Assembly (NCBI GenBank): GCA_003266145.1
Contig: MVJJ01000028.1
Span: 1-8,815 of the forward strand
Direction: 5' to 3'
DNA from: Methanosphaera sp. SHI613
GTDB lineage: Archaea > Methanobacteriota > Methanobacteria > Methanobacteriales > Methanobacteriaceae
Length of the DNA stretch: 8,815 nt
This document shows positions 1 to 5,992 of the stretch, in pieces. The notes beneath the pieces are model-generated. The model searched no databases, was not told the origin of the DNA, and was given only the letters and a program-made list of their open reading frames with translations. Position numbers and translations under genes: made by a program. Every line of letters begins with the position of its first letter. Positions within the stretch are counted from its first letter, which is position 1.

Positions 1-103
1 TCATTTTTATAATTATTTGATAATAATATTGCATCATAAATATTCATTATTTATATTATATTTAATTTGTTATATAATTGTTTTTTTTAAAAAGATTTTA
101 AGA

Positions 104-131
104 TATCGCATATTATTTATCGCTATTTATT
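104..131. repeat. Two tandem 14-bp direct repeats upstream of the MarR gene
   Basis: Two copies of a unit beginning TATCGC lie head to tail (104-117 and 118-131); the units read TATCGCATATTATT and TATCGCTATTTATT. They contain nearly the only G/C bases of this leader and sit just upstream of the likely TATA region of the MarR gene. An operator role is inferred from position only. Confidence 0.4.
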
Positions 132-144
132 TTAGAAACAAGAC

Positions 145-161
145 ATATAATATAATATATT
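145..161 (+). promoter_or_regulatory. Probable TATA-box region of the MarR-family gene
   Basis: An uninterrupted TATA-rich run (ATATAATATAATATATT) ends about 35 bases before the ATG at 197. An archaeal start site about 25 bases downstream would give a short leader containing the GAGG ribosome-binding site at 181-184. The surroundings are so AT-rich that the exact box cannot be fixed. A run of eight T at 81-88, further upstream, could end a transcript entering from the left. Confidence 0.3.
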
Positions 162-196
162 AAAAAAAAATCATATAAAAGAGGCTATCAATAAAT

Positions 197-646
197 ATGA
201 CATTACCCGAACAATTCAATGAAGATAACATTTATCAAATTAGAATATATCATTACGTGGAAGAATTAGTGCAAAGCTATAGAAATTATATGACACCACT
301 TCTTGAAAAAACGGATATTACTATGACCGAGGCCCCATTCATTATTCGTTTAAGGTTTTCTGATAAAAACACACAACAAAATTTGGCAAAGATGTTTAAG
401 GTCAGTGAAGGTTATACTGCCAAATTACTTAGAAAATTTGAAGAAAAGGGATTGATTACCAGAGTAGAAAATCCCCATAATAGACGGGAAAAAATAGTTA
501 CACTTACACAGGAGGGTATTGCCAAAACCGATGAGATTATTACATTAATGGATAATTGGGAGCGCAATATTTTATCTGGTTTAGATGATGAAAGTAAAAG
601 AGTTGTTAAAGAGAATTTATTTAAAATGGTAAATTCCCAATTTTAA
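197..646 (+). CDS. MarR-family winged-helix transcriptional regulator
   Basis: The product is a 149-residue cytoplasmic DNA-binding protein, typical MarR length. Residues 12-50 form the N-terminal dimerisation helices. The helix-turn-helix covers about 59-82 (QNLAKMFKVSEGYTAKLLRK). The wing follows at about 85-103, with the family-like basic NRREK turn and the VTLTQEG strand, and the C-terminal helices return to the dimer interface. MarR proteins are usually repressors released by small phenolic, oxidising or antibiotic-like ligands and often control themselves and nearby redox or efflux genes. The ligand cannot be read from the sequence. A GAGG ribosome-binding site (181-184) precedes the ATG at a slightly long spacing. 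The gene converges on the aldo/keto reductase with only about 20 bp between the stop codons, so co-transcription is impossible; regulation of that gene in trans is conceivable. Tandem direct repeats in the leader are candidate autoregulatory sites. Confidence 0.9.
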   Translation: MTLPEQFNEDNIYQIRIYHYVEELVQSYRNYMTPLLEKTDITMTEAPFIIRLRFSDKNTQQNLAKMFKVSEGYTAKLLRKFEEKGLITRVENPHNRREKIVTLTQEGIAKTDEIITLMDNWERNILSGLDDESKRVVKENLFKMVNSQF

Positions 647-666
647 TTCTTTAAAGCTATAATAAA

Positions 667-1632
667 TTAGAAGAAGGATTCATCCACATTTATCCGTGAT
701 AGAGTAGTGTTTATTTCTTCCATTTCATTCTTGCTCAGTTTTATATTTGTGGAGTTGATGTTTTCTTCGAGTCTGTTTCTATTTGTTGAACCTGGTATTG
801 GGATTATAAATGGTTTTTGTGTCAATTCCCATGATAGGACTATCTGAGCCATGGTACATTCTTTTTGTTGTGCTAATTCCTTAATTATTTCCAGTAGTTT
901 CTGGTTGTTTTTTACTGTTTTATCACTGAATCTTGCCATCGTATTTCTGAAATCATCTTTATCATATTCTGTATTGTTATCATATTTTCCTGTTAGAAAT
1001 CCATTTCCCAGTGGACTGTATGCTACAAATGCCAGGTTTAATTCTTCACATAATTGAAATAATTCTTTTTCCTGACTTCTGTATAACATGGAGTACTGAT
1101 TTTCAATGGCAGATATTGGACATGTTTCATGTGCTTTTCTTAGGTACTCTATTGGAGCATTAGATAACCCCCAAGCCCTTATCAATCCATCATCAATAAA
1201 TTCTTGCATAATATTTGCTACTGTTTCAGGTTTTACTTTAGGATCTACTCTGTGCTGATAGTATAAATCTATATAATCAGTATTTAGTCGTTCCAATGAT
1301 TCGTTTAATTGTTTTTTTATAGTTTCTGGTCTTGAATCCAACTTATTTATTGGTTGTTTTTTATCATGTGATTGTCCGGTTATTCCATATTTTGTTGCTA
1401 TTACCACATCTTTTCTATGTTCTGTTAATGCTTCTCCAAGATATTTTTCATTGTCTTGTCCATATACTACTGCCGTGTCAAAAAAGTTACATCCTAATTG
1501 GATAGCTTTTTGTATGAGCGTTATCATGTCTATTTTATTTCTTTGTTTTCCGTATGCATGTGTCATTCCCATGCAGCCAAGTCCTATTTCAGATACTTTT
1601 ATATTACTTATCCCTAACGTTCTCTTATTCAT
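667..1632 (-). CDS. Aldo/keto reductase, NADP-dependent
   Basis: The product is a 321-residue soluble (alpha/beta)8-barrel oxidoreductase of the aldo/keto reductase superfamily, which reduces aldehydes or ketones with NADPH. With the start used here the catalytic tetrad is visible as Asp52 (FFDTA), Tyr57 (VVYG), Lys81 (ATKYG) and His127 (YYQHR). The N-terminal strand reads LGISNIKVSEIGLGCMGM. The cofactor-binding segment near the C-terminus has the usual IPIPGSTNRNRLEEN pattern, and SPLGNGFLTGKY is typical of the AKR11/13-like 'general' reductases. The reading frame extends to a GTG at 1641, but that GTG lies within a CGTGAT ribosome-binding-like site directly before ATG 1632, so ATG 1632 is preferred. 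Length is complete for the family. The substrate is unknown. The gene stands alone, convergent with the MarR gene and divergent from the toxin-antitoxin unit. Confidence 0.92.
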   Translation of the reverse strand: MNKRTLGISNIKVSEIGLGCMGMTHAYGKQRNKIDMITLIQKAIQLGCNFFDTAVVYGQDNEKYLGEALTEHRKDVVIATKYGITGQSHDKKQPINKLDSRPETIKKQLNESLERLNTDYIDLYYQHRVDPKVKPETVANIMQEFIDDGLIRAWGLSNAPIEYLRKAHETCPISAIENQYSMLYRSQEKELFQLCEELNLAFVAYSPLGNGFLTGKYDNNTEYDKDDFRNTMARFSDKTVKNNQKLLEIIKELAQQKECTMAQIVLSWELTQKPFIIPIPGSTNRNRLEENINSTNIKLSKNEMEEINTTLSRINVDESFF

Positions 1633-1660
1633 TATTATCACGACTTTTGATTTTTTTGAT

Positions 1661-1678
1661 ATAATAATTATAGTATAG
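1661..1678 (-). promoter_or_regulatory. Probable TATA-box region of the aldo/keto reductase
   Basis: Read on the minus strand, the segment is CTATACTATAATTATTATAT-like and lies roughly 30-45 bases before ATG 1632, with A-tracts just upstream. This is a suitable archaeal promoter position, but low complexity makes the exact box uncertain. Confidence 0.3.
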
Positions 1679-2100
1679 CATGTTTTTTTTTAAATTTTTT
1701 TTATCAGTATATTGAAGTTCAATAATTATTTTATCATCTTGTATTATGTTTAATGTCTTTATATATTTTTCATAATCTCTTTCAAGTAACTTAATATATT
1801 ATATGTTCTTATTATTATATATTAGTTTCCTAAGGAAAGTATATGTATGGTTAATTAAATATTTAATATATTAATATATACCAGAATATGATTAAAGAAT
1901 AGAATGATAATTTCCCAGATTTATAATAGCATTCAATTTTATATATGCCAAATATTTATTAAATAAATGAAATCAACAGACATAAATGTTTATGTTTTGG
2001 AGATAGATTATTTGGATAATTAGCGTAGAAATAATAGGAATACAACAAATAATGATACATCATAACATCTATTTTCAATAAAAATAAATAAATTAAAATA

Positions 2101-2117
2101 GAAATATATAATTATAT
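2101..2117 (+). promoter_or_regulatory. BRE/TATA promoter of the toxin-antitoxin unit, with overlapping palindrome
   Basis: GAAATATATAAT (2101-2112) resembles an archaeal purine-rich BRE followed by a TATA box, 34 bases before ATG 2146. A perfect 12-bp palindrome, ATATAATTATAT (2106-2117), overlaps it, a common place for antitoxin autorepression. AT-only palindromes arise easily by chance here, so the operator role is tentative. Confidence 0.4.
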
Positions 2118-2145
2118 CTAAAAAAAATATTAGAAGAGGTGTAAT

Positions 2146-3333
2146 ATGACAGAAAGCATTGAAATAAATCCCGAATGGATTATCTGGTCTAGAAAATCAT
2201 TGAATTATACACTTGAAAGTGCTAGCAAAAAGTTAAAAATCAAGGAATCAACATTAGCACAATGGGAACAGACCGGAAAACTAACATACAAAAATATGAA
2301 TAGACTAGCAAAAGTGTATGACGTGAGTCCATTACTATTTTTAAACAATACACCTCCACCAAAGATTGAACAGTACGTTAAAGATTACCGGACCATGAAC
2401 GATAAAAGATTAATATCCAGTCCAGAAATACTAAAGGAAATTAAACATGCAAAACGTAAACGATTACTGCTATTGGAAATAGCAGATAAACTGGATAAAG
2501 ATCTATCCTTCAAATATTATCAAAACGAAAATACAAGCAAAACAAAAATAGTCAACATCATCAGAGAATCATTAAACATCAACGCCGACAAATTGAATAA
2601 TTATACGACTGATGACTGGATTAAGGAATTTGAATCCCTAAATATTCTAATATTCAAATTTTACAATATCAAACCAGAAGATATAAACGGATACGCATTT
2701 AATAATGAAAAATTACCTATCATTGGAATTAACAATAGAAACTCTGAGATAGAAAAAATATACTCATTATTCAATGAATATGCACATTTATTAATCAGCA
2801 AAGATGGCATAAGCGGAGACTACAACACCCAAAAAGATGAAAGATTATGCAATGCCATAGCATCAGAGATAATGCTGCCTGAGAAGGAAATTAAAAAAAT
2901 CAGAATAGCCAACATAAACAGTGTTATAAGAATCGTATCAACAAGATATAACGTCAATATGGAAACAGTACTGTACAGATTAAGAAACTTGAACATATTA
3001 ACCGATGAAGAGCTGGAAGAACAACTTGAAAAAAGAGTATACACACCAGAAGATGACGAATTGGAAAATCTGGAAGATGAAAGTCAGACAGAAATAATAG
3101 TAGACAATACAAAACTTGTTAAAAAGACAAACGATAAAAAGAAAAATAAACAAAAACGATTAAAAAGCTTAGCATCCAGAAATATCAACCAGAACGGACG
3201 ACTATATACCCAATTAGTTCTAGAAGCCTATGACAATAACCTCATAAATGACCTGGACTTATCAAATGAACTTGGAGTACCACATACAGTCATTCCATAT
3301 CTGATAAACAAAATCAGCGGGGTGCGAAAATGA
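2146..3333 (+). CDS. XRE-family HTH + ImmA/IrrE-like (COG2856) protein with degenerate protease motif; predicted antitoxin
   Basis: The protein has 395 residues. Residues about 12-66 form an XRE/Cro helix-turn-helix (LESASKKLKIKESTLAQWEQ, then RLAKVYDVSPLLFL). Residues about 80-285 match the ImmA/IrrE metallopeptidase fold: the DYRT segment at 80-83, LPIIGINNRNSEIEKIYSLF leading into the active-site helix, and DERLCNAIASEIMLP at 231-245. The active-site motif reads N210-E-Y-A-H214, so the first zinc ligand of HExxH is Asn (codon AAT, one base from CAT). Glu211, His214 and the downstream Glu232 remain. Residues 300-315 are strongly acidic and 324-340 strongly basic, a probable flexible linker. 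The C-terminal part (353-388) is the helical tail usual in this family. A strong ribosome-binding site (AGAGGTG) precedes ATG 2146. The gene overlaps the next by ATGA. XRE-COG2856 proteins beside PIN-like genes are predicted type II antitoxins; whether this one still cleaves protein is doubtful. Confidence 0.88.
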   Translation: MTESIEINPEWIIWSRKSLNYTLESASKKLKIKESTLAQWEQTGKLTYKNMNRLAKVYDVSPLLFLNNTPPPKIEQYVKDYRTMNDKRLISSPEILKEIKHAKRKRLLLLEIADKLDKDLSFKYYQNENTSKTKIVNIIRESLNINADKLNNYTTDDWIKEFESLNILIFKFYNIKPEDINGYAFNNEKLPIIGINNRNSEIEKIYSLFNEYAHLLISKDGISGDYNTQKDERLCNAIASEIMLPEKEIKKIRIANINSVIRIVSTRYNVNMETVLYRLRNLNILTDEELEEQLEKRVYTPEDDELENLEDESQTEIIVDNTKLVKKTNDKKKNKQKRLKSLASRNINQNGRLYTQLVLEAYDNNLINDLDLSNELGVPHTVIPYLINKISGVRK

Positions 3334-3872
3334 GTGATGCAAAATACCTAATAGATACCAGTATTTTTGTCAGATTTCAGAACGGAGAGGAATATGACAA
3401 GGATTGTTTTCCAACCCATTACAATAACTTCCTGAAACTATTGGATGAGGGCATAGCCATATCAATAGATAAAGTCAGAGATGAACTTGAAGATGATTAT
3501 TTCTGTGAGGAATATAAGGAAATCTTCAAGGATAGTATAACAAATGATATAACCGAAACATACAATACATTAAGAGTTAAGATACCTGATTATTTCAAAA
3601 CACAAACACTTGAAAATCCATTTGATGCAGATTTATATCTAATAACATATGCATATCATAATGACTTATGTATAGTAACCCAAGATGAATATCTGTCAAC
3701 ATCAAATATTAATCCAAATATCAAACAATACAACATTCCAACGATATGTGAGCTTTTGGGAGGAACATCCATAGACAATAAGGACAAAAAAGACAATAGT
3801 GGAAGCTATGATAAAGGCTTTGGATGTATTTGCCTAACAGAATTAATCAAAATCGAAAAATTAATGAAATAA
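3330..3872 (+). CDS. DUF4411-family PIN-like protein; predicted ribonuclease toxin
   Basis: The protein has 180 residues and a PIN-like nuclease fold of the DUF4411 type. The acidic residues expected to bind metal are visible: Asp9 in YLIDTSIF, Glu52 in KVRDEL, Asp99/Asp101 in NPFDADLYLI, and Asp119 in IVTQDE. NIPTICELLG (135-144) matches the last strand/helix of the family. After it comes a hydrophilic stretch (about 145-163, rich in Asp, Lys, Ser, Gly) before a final CICLTELIKIEKL segment; that stretch looks like an insertion relative to what I recall of relatives. PIN toxins cleave RNA; the target is not readable here. The ATG overlaps the stop of the upstream gene (ATGA), and GGGGTG at 3319-3324 is its ribosome-binding site inside that gene, so translation is probably coupled. 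Antitoxin-first order with overlap is the classic type II layout. Confidence 0.85.
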   Translation: MSDAKYLIDTSIFVRFQNGEEYDKDCFPTHYNNFLKLLDEGIAISIDKVRDELEDDYFCEEYKEIFKDSITNDITETYNTLRVKIPDYFKTQTLENPFDADLYLITYAYHNDLCIVTQDEYLSTSNINPNIKQYNIPTICELLGGTSIDNKDKKDNSGSYDKGFGCICLTELIKIEKLMK

Positions 3873-3880
3873 GAGTTGTA

Positions 3881-3900
3881 ATCAATTTTTTAAAGTTGAT
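3881..3900 (+). terminator. Possible terminator after the toxin-antitoxin unit
   Basis: ATCAA and TTGAT arms flank a six-T run (3886-3891), starting 8 bases after the toxin stop. The arms extend into a weak 9-bp stem including one G-U pair. T-runs are the main archaeal termination signal. The hairpin alone is weak. Confidence 0.35.
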
Positions 3901-4041
3901 AACATAATATTATTCATAATAATAACAAAACTTATTATATACAAGATATAAAATATAAATATAATTACACTATTATACACAGTAATACTCATAACAATAT
4001 TTATTCAAAACTTCAACAATCAATACAATAGGGTGACAACA

Positions 4042-4566
4042 ATGGTAATATTCAGAAAAGCAAATAACGATGATACCAATACAGTAATAAATCTATATGA
4101 AGAATTGATAAATGCAATAAAAAATAATGAACACACCCCACAATGGGAATATGGCGTATATCCTAAAGATAAAAACATTATAGAAGCAATAGAAAATGAA
4201 GAGTTATATGTTGGCGTAATAGATGAGGAAATTGTATCCTCCGTAGTAATTAACCATAAAGCAAACAAGGGCTATGAAAATATCCAATGGAAAATAGACG
4301 AAGACTATGAAAATGTTTATGTGGTCCGCTTAGTAGCCGTAAAACATGGACATGAAAACAAAGGCATAGCACAAAAAATGTTAAAATATGTCTTCGACTT
4401 AGCGAAAGAAAAATCCATAAAAAGCGTACGGTTAAGTATTATTGAAAATAATGTACCTGCAGAAAGAGTATATAAAAAACTCGCATTTGAATATGTAGAT
4501 ACAATTTCAGTAAAAGCTGATGAACGTGGATTGAAGACATTCAATTTATATGAAAAACTCATATAA
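4042..4566 (+). CDS. GNAT-family N-acetyltransferase
   Basis: The protein has 174 residues and the full GNAT fold, which moves an acetyl group from acetyl-CoA to an amine. The core strand VVRLVAV (94-100) is followed by the acetyl-CoA pyrophosphate loop HENKGIAQKML (104-114, the Q/RxxGxG/A-type motif). Motif B is at 136-152 (NNVPAERVYKKLAFEYVD), with Tyr144 in the position of the usual general-acid tyrosine. The early segment (31-70, ending in ELYVGVIDEEIVSSVVINH) is typical of gut-microbial GNATs of unknown substrate. The frame opens at a GTG at 4033, but this GTG is inside a GGGTGAC ribosome-binding site, so ATG 4042 is taken as the start. The gene is monocistronic, follows the toxin-antitoxin unit by about 170 bp and converges on the ARPP-1 gene. 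A link to either neighbour is not evident. Confidence 0.88.
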   Translation: MVIFRKANNDDTNTVINLYEELINAIKNNEHTPQWEYGVYPKDKNIIEAIENEELYVGVIDEEIVSSVVINHKANKGYENIQWKIDEDYENVYVVRLVAVKHGHENKGIAQKMLKYVFDLAKEKSIKSVRLSIIENNVPAERVYKKLAFEYVDTISVKADERGLKTFNLYEKLI

Positions 4567-4577
4567 CACAAACACTC

Positions 4578-4585
4578 TTTTTTTT
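4578..4585 (+). terminator. T-tract terminator of the GNAT gene
   Basis: A run of eight T begins 12 bases after the stop codon, with no strong hairpin before it. This is the usual form of archaeal transcription terminators. Confidence 0.55.
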
Positions 4586-4633
4586 AAATCTAACAGCATT
4601 GAAAATTATTTTTCTATATTGATAAAAGAAAGG

Positions 4634-4651
4634 TTGATATTTCAATATCAA
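4634..4651. repeat. Perfect inverted repeat between convergent genes
   Basis: TTGATATT and AATATCAA are separated by TC (7-8 bp stem). It lies in the 140-bp gap between the convergent GNAT and ARPP-1 genes and is followed on the plus strand by an A-run. It could help end transcription from either side, but the T-run does not follow the stem in the bacterial order for either direction. Confidence 0.4.
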
Positions 4652-4680
4652 AAAAACAATTACTTTACAAATAAGTACAT

Positions 4681-4692
4681 AAAAAATAAAAA
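4681..4692 (-). terminator. T-tract terminator of the HIRAN/ARPP-1 unit
   Basis: On the minus strand the sequence 15 bases after the ARPP-1 stop codon reads TTTTTATTTTTT. A U-tract of this kind directly behind the last gene is the expected archaeal termination signal. Confidence 0.5.
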
Positions 4693-4706
4693 TCAAGGAT
4701 CATCTC

Positions 4707-5627
4707 TTATACTTTTCTAAAGAAAGATGCATTTATAAGAGCATCCTTAAACAATACAGCACTACCACTTATATTTTCATTTTCAAGACGATAATCAACA
4801 CCTAATCCTACAGAATCAAATGATTCACATTCGGATTTTTTAATTTCCTCAATAAATTCATCATCTTTAATTTTATCATTTTCGTATTCATCGTTTGATT
4901 TACTGATTGCATCAATTATATAACTTTCAAGGAGTTTATCATGATATTCATTATATCTGCTGTTATTGTATATCATTTCCATTCCAACCAATCGTCCATT
5001 AATATAAACGATGAATCCATTCTGTTTATCATGAATTTTAAATGAATTGCTATACTCTTCTATATCCAATGATTTATTTTTATAAGCATCATTTAATGCA
5101 CCGGTTTGACTATGAACATTTAATTTTTCTTCTGTTTGAGAAATGTTATTCCAGACTTCGGATTGATTTGAATTAAATTTATTATTAAGCCGTAAGGAAT
5201 TACTTACACTGTGAAGCTTATTCTTTCTTACATTACTGGATGCCATATGTTTTGAGTAATGAAATTTACTGGTATTGTATTCCCATCTGCCTGCTTCAGT
5301 ACAGCTTACAGGTATGATTTTTTCACTTTTAGCTTCTATGATAATTGTGGAATTCACTATTCGATTCTGTTTTGATCCGATGATTTCCTCACCATCCAAT
5401 ATCAAAAGAGGTGTAACGGCCTTGTTTATTACTTTAACTTCATTTACACTTCCTTTCTCATCCACTTCACATATTTCAACCAATCCCAAATCAAAACCTA
5501 TCTTTAAACTCATTAGATCAATATTCCTGTTTTCAGGAATATCTAATCCTACTACAGTCATGTTTTTATAGTTTTGTGGATCAAATGTAGTTATGCCATC
5601 AAATATGCTACTTAGAACATTATCCAT
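4707..5627 (-). CDS. ARPP-1 / DUF6569-family protein
   Basis: The protein has 306 residues, no signal peptide and no membrane segment. It matches the ARPP-1 domain (ARG- and rhodanese-phosphatase-associated protein, DUF6569) along most of its length. The hallmarks are LDGEEIIGSKQNRIVNST (77-94), IPVSCTEAGRW (105-115), SQTGALNDAY (173-182), GFIVYINGRLVGME (204-217), and a C-terminal VGLGVDYRLEN block (273-283). Biochemistry is unknown to me; the name reflects predicted genomic links with ADP-ribosylglycohydrolase-type NAD/ADP-ribose enzymes, not an assay. The conserved Asp-Gly-Glu-Glu and Cys109 could be functional, but that is a guess. AGGAGGT ends 7 bases before the ATG, giving a confident start. 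The gene follows the HIRAN gene after 11 bp, and its ribosome-binding site overlaps that gene's stop codon, so the two are almost surely translated from one mRNA. Confidence 0.82.
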   Translation of the reverse strand: MDNVLSSIFDGITTFDPQNYKNMTVVGLDIPENRNIDLMSLKIGFDLGLVEICEVDEKGSVNEVKVINKAVTPLLILDGEEIIGSKQNRIVNSTIIIEAKSEKIIPVSCTEAGRWEYNTSKFHYSKHMASSNVRKNKLHSVSNSLRLNNKFNSNQSEVWNNISQTEEKLNVHSQTGALNDAYKNKSLDIEEYSNSFKIHDKQNGFIVYINGRLVGMEMIYNNSRYNEYHDKLLESYIIDAISKSNDEYENDKIKDDEFIEEIKKSECESFDSVGLGVDYRLENENISGSAVLFKDALINASFFRKV

Positions 5628-5633
5628 AGAAAT

Positions 5634-5640
5634 ACCTCCT
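5634..5640 (-). promoter_or_regulatory. Ribosome-binding site of the ARPP-1 gene, overlapping the HIRAN stop
   Basis: The minus strand reads TAGGAGGT, in which the TAG stop of the HIRAN gene is also the start of the AGGAGGT site. This ties initiation of the ARPP-1 gene to the end of HIRAN translation. Confidence 0.7.
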
Positions 5641-5992
5641 ACATAAAGTTTATATCACTGTCAGGATTATTTTTTTCTTTGTCCAATTCCTCTTTAGATA
5701 GAATTTTAGCTATGACCGTATCGCCAATAATAAATTTTACCCTTCCATAGTCAGAGTCCAATATCTTATCATATAAGCGTCCTCCACTGTAACATCCTCT
5801 AGCCACTGTCTTAACGCTATTTGCCACATAACCTGATGGTCCGGCATACCTAAGTTCGACTCGTATAGCCTCTGCATCATAATTATTCTCAGGTTCCTTG
5901 ATTAATTTGAGTATTGAATTAATTTTAAATGGCCTGATACCGTTAAACATATTAACAGAATTAACCGTAAAATAAATATCTTTTTCTTTCAT
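5639..5992 (-). CDS. Small HIRAN-domain protein
   Basis: The protein has 117 residues and is almost entirely one HIRAN domain (about 6-96). Key matches are FNGIRPFKINSILKLIKEP (16-34), the EPENNYDAEAIRV motif (33-45), GYVANSVKTVARG (54-66) and GRLYDKI (71-77). The HIRAN domain is an OB-like fold. In the eukaryotic translocase HLTF it binds 3' single-stranded DNA ends, and it is also found in Rad5; stand-alone microbial copies are uncharacterised. The last 20 residues are a charged tail (EELDKEKNNPDSDINF). An in-frame ATG exists at 6007, but GGGGTG lies between it and ATG 5992 at the right spacing, so the shorter form is preferred. It is the first gene of a two-gene unit with the ARPP-1 gene. 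A role in DNA-damage or nucleotide-stress response is inference from the domain alone. Confidence 0.82.
   Translation of the reverse strand: MKEKDIYFTVNSVNMFNGIRPFKINSILKLIKEPENNYDAEAIRVELRYAGPSGYVANSVKTVARGCYSGGRLYDKILDSDYGRVKFIIGDTVIAKILSKEELDKEKNNPDSDINFM

Larger units (their letters stand above)
1633..2145. other. Divergent intergenic spacer, AT-rich, no gene seen
   Basis: About 510 bp between the divergent aldo/keto reductase and XRE/ImmA-like genes. I find no credible reading frame or RNA gene. It holds the two promoters, two T-runs (1683-1691 and 1695-1702, A-tracts on the reductase strand, just upstream of its TATA region), and a short imperfect palindrome ATGATACATCAT at 2052-2063. 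The middle (about 1720-2040) shows nothing I can interpret. Confidence 0.6.

Noticed and set aside
851..1057. Plus-strand open frame opposite the aldo/keto reductase
   Set aside because: It lies wholly inside a well-supported gene on the other strand, has no recognisable domain and a composition typical of antisense frames. The same holds for 1451-1678.
1943..1953. ATATGCCAAAT shared with 6278-6288, both after an ATTCAAT
   Set aside because: Two AT-rich intergenic matches of this length are expected by chance in a window of this size and composition; no third copy was noticed.
2820..3044. Minus-strand open frame within the XRE/ImmA-like gene
   Set aside because: The serine/leucine-rich translation is the antisense of a conserved domain; no ribosome-binding site or domain is seen.
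4317..4571. Minus-strand frame opposite the acetyltransferase
   Set aside because: It covers the antisense of the conserved acetyl-CoA motif region. The frame at 4020-4268 was rejected for the same reason.
5275..5571. Plus-strand frame inside the ARPP-1 gene
   Set aside because: Antisense of conserved family motifs; hydrophobic by codon complement, not a credible membrane protein. Frames at 7490-7675 and 8181-8411 are likewise antisense of real genes.
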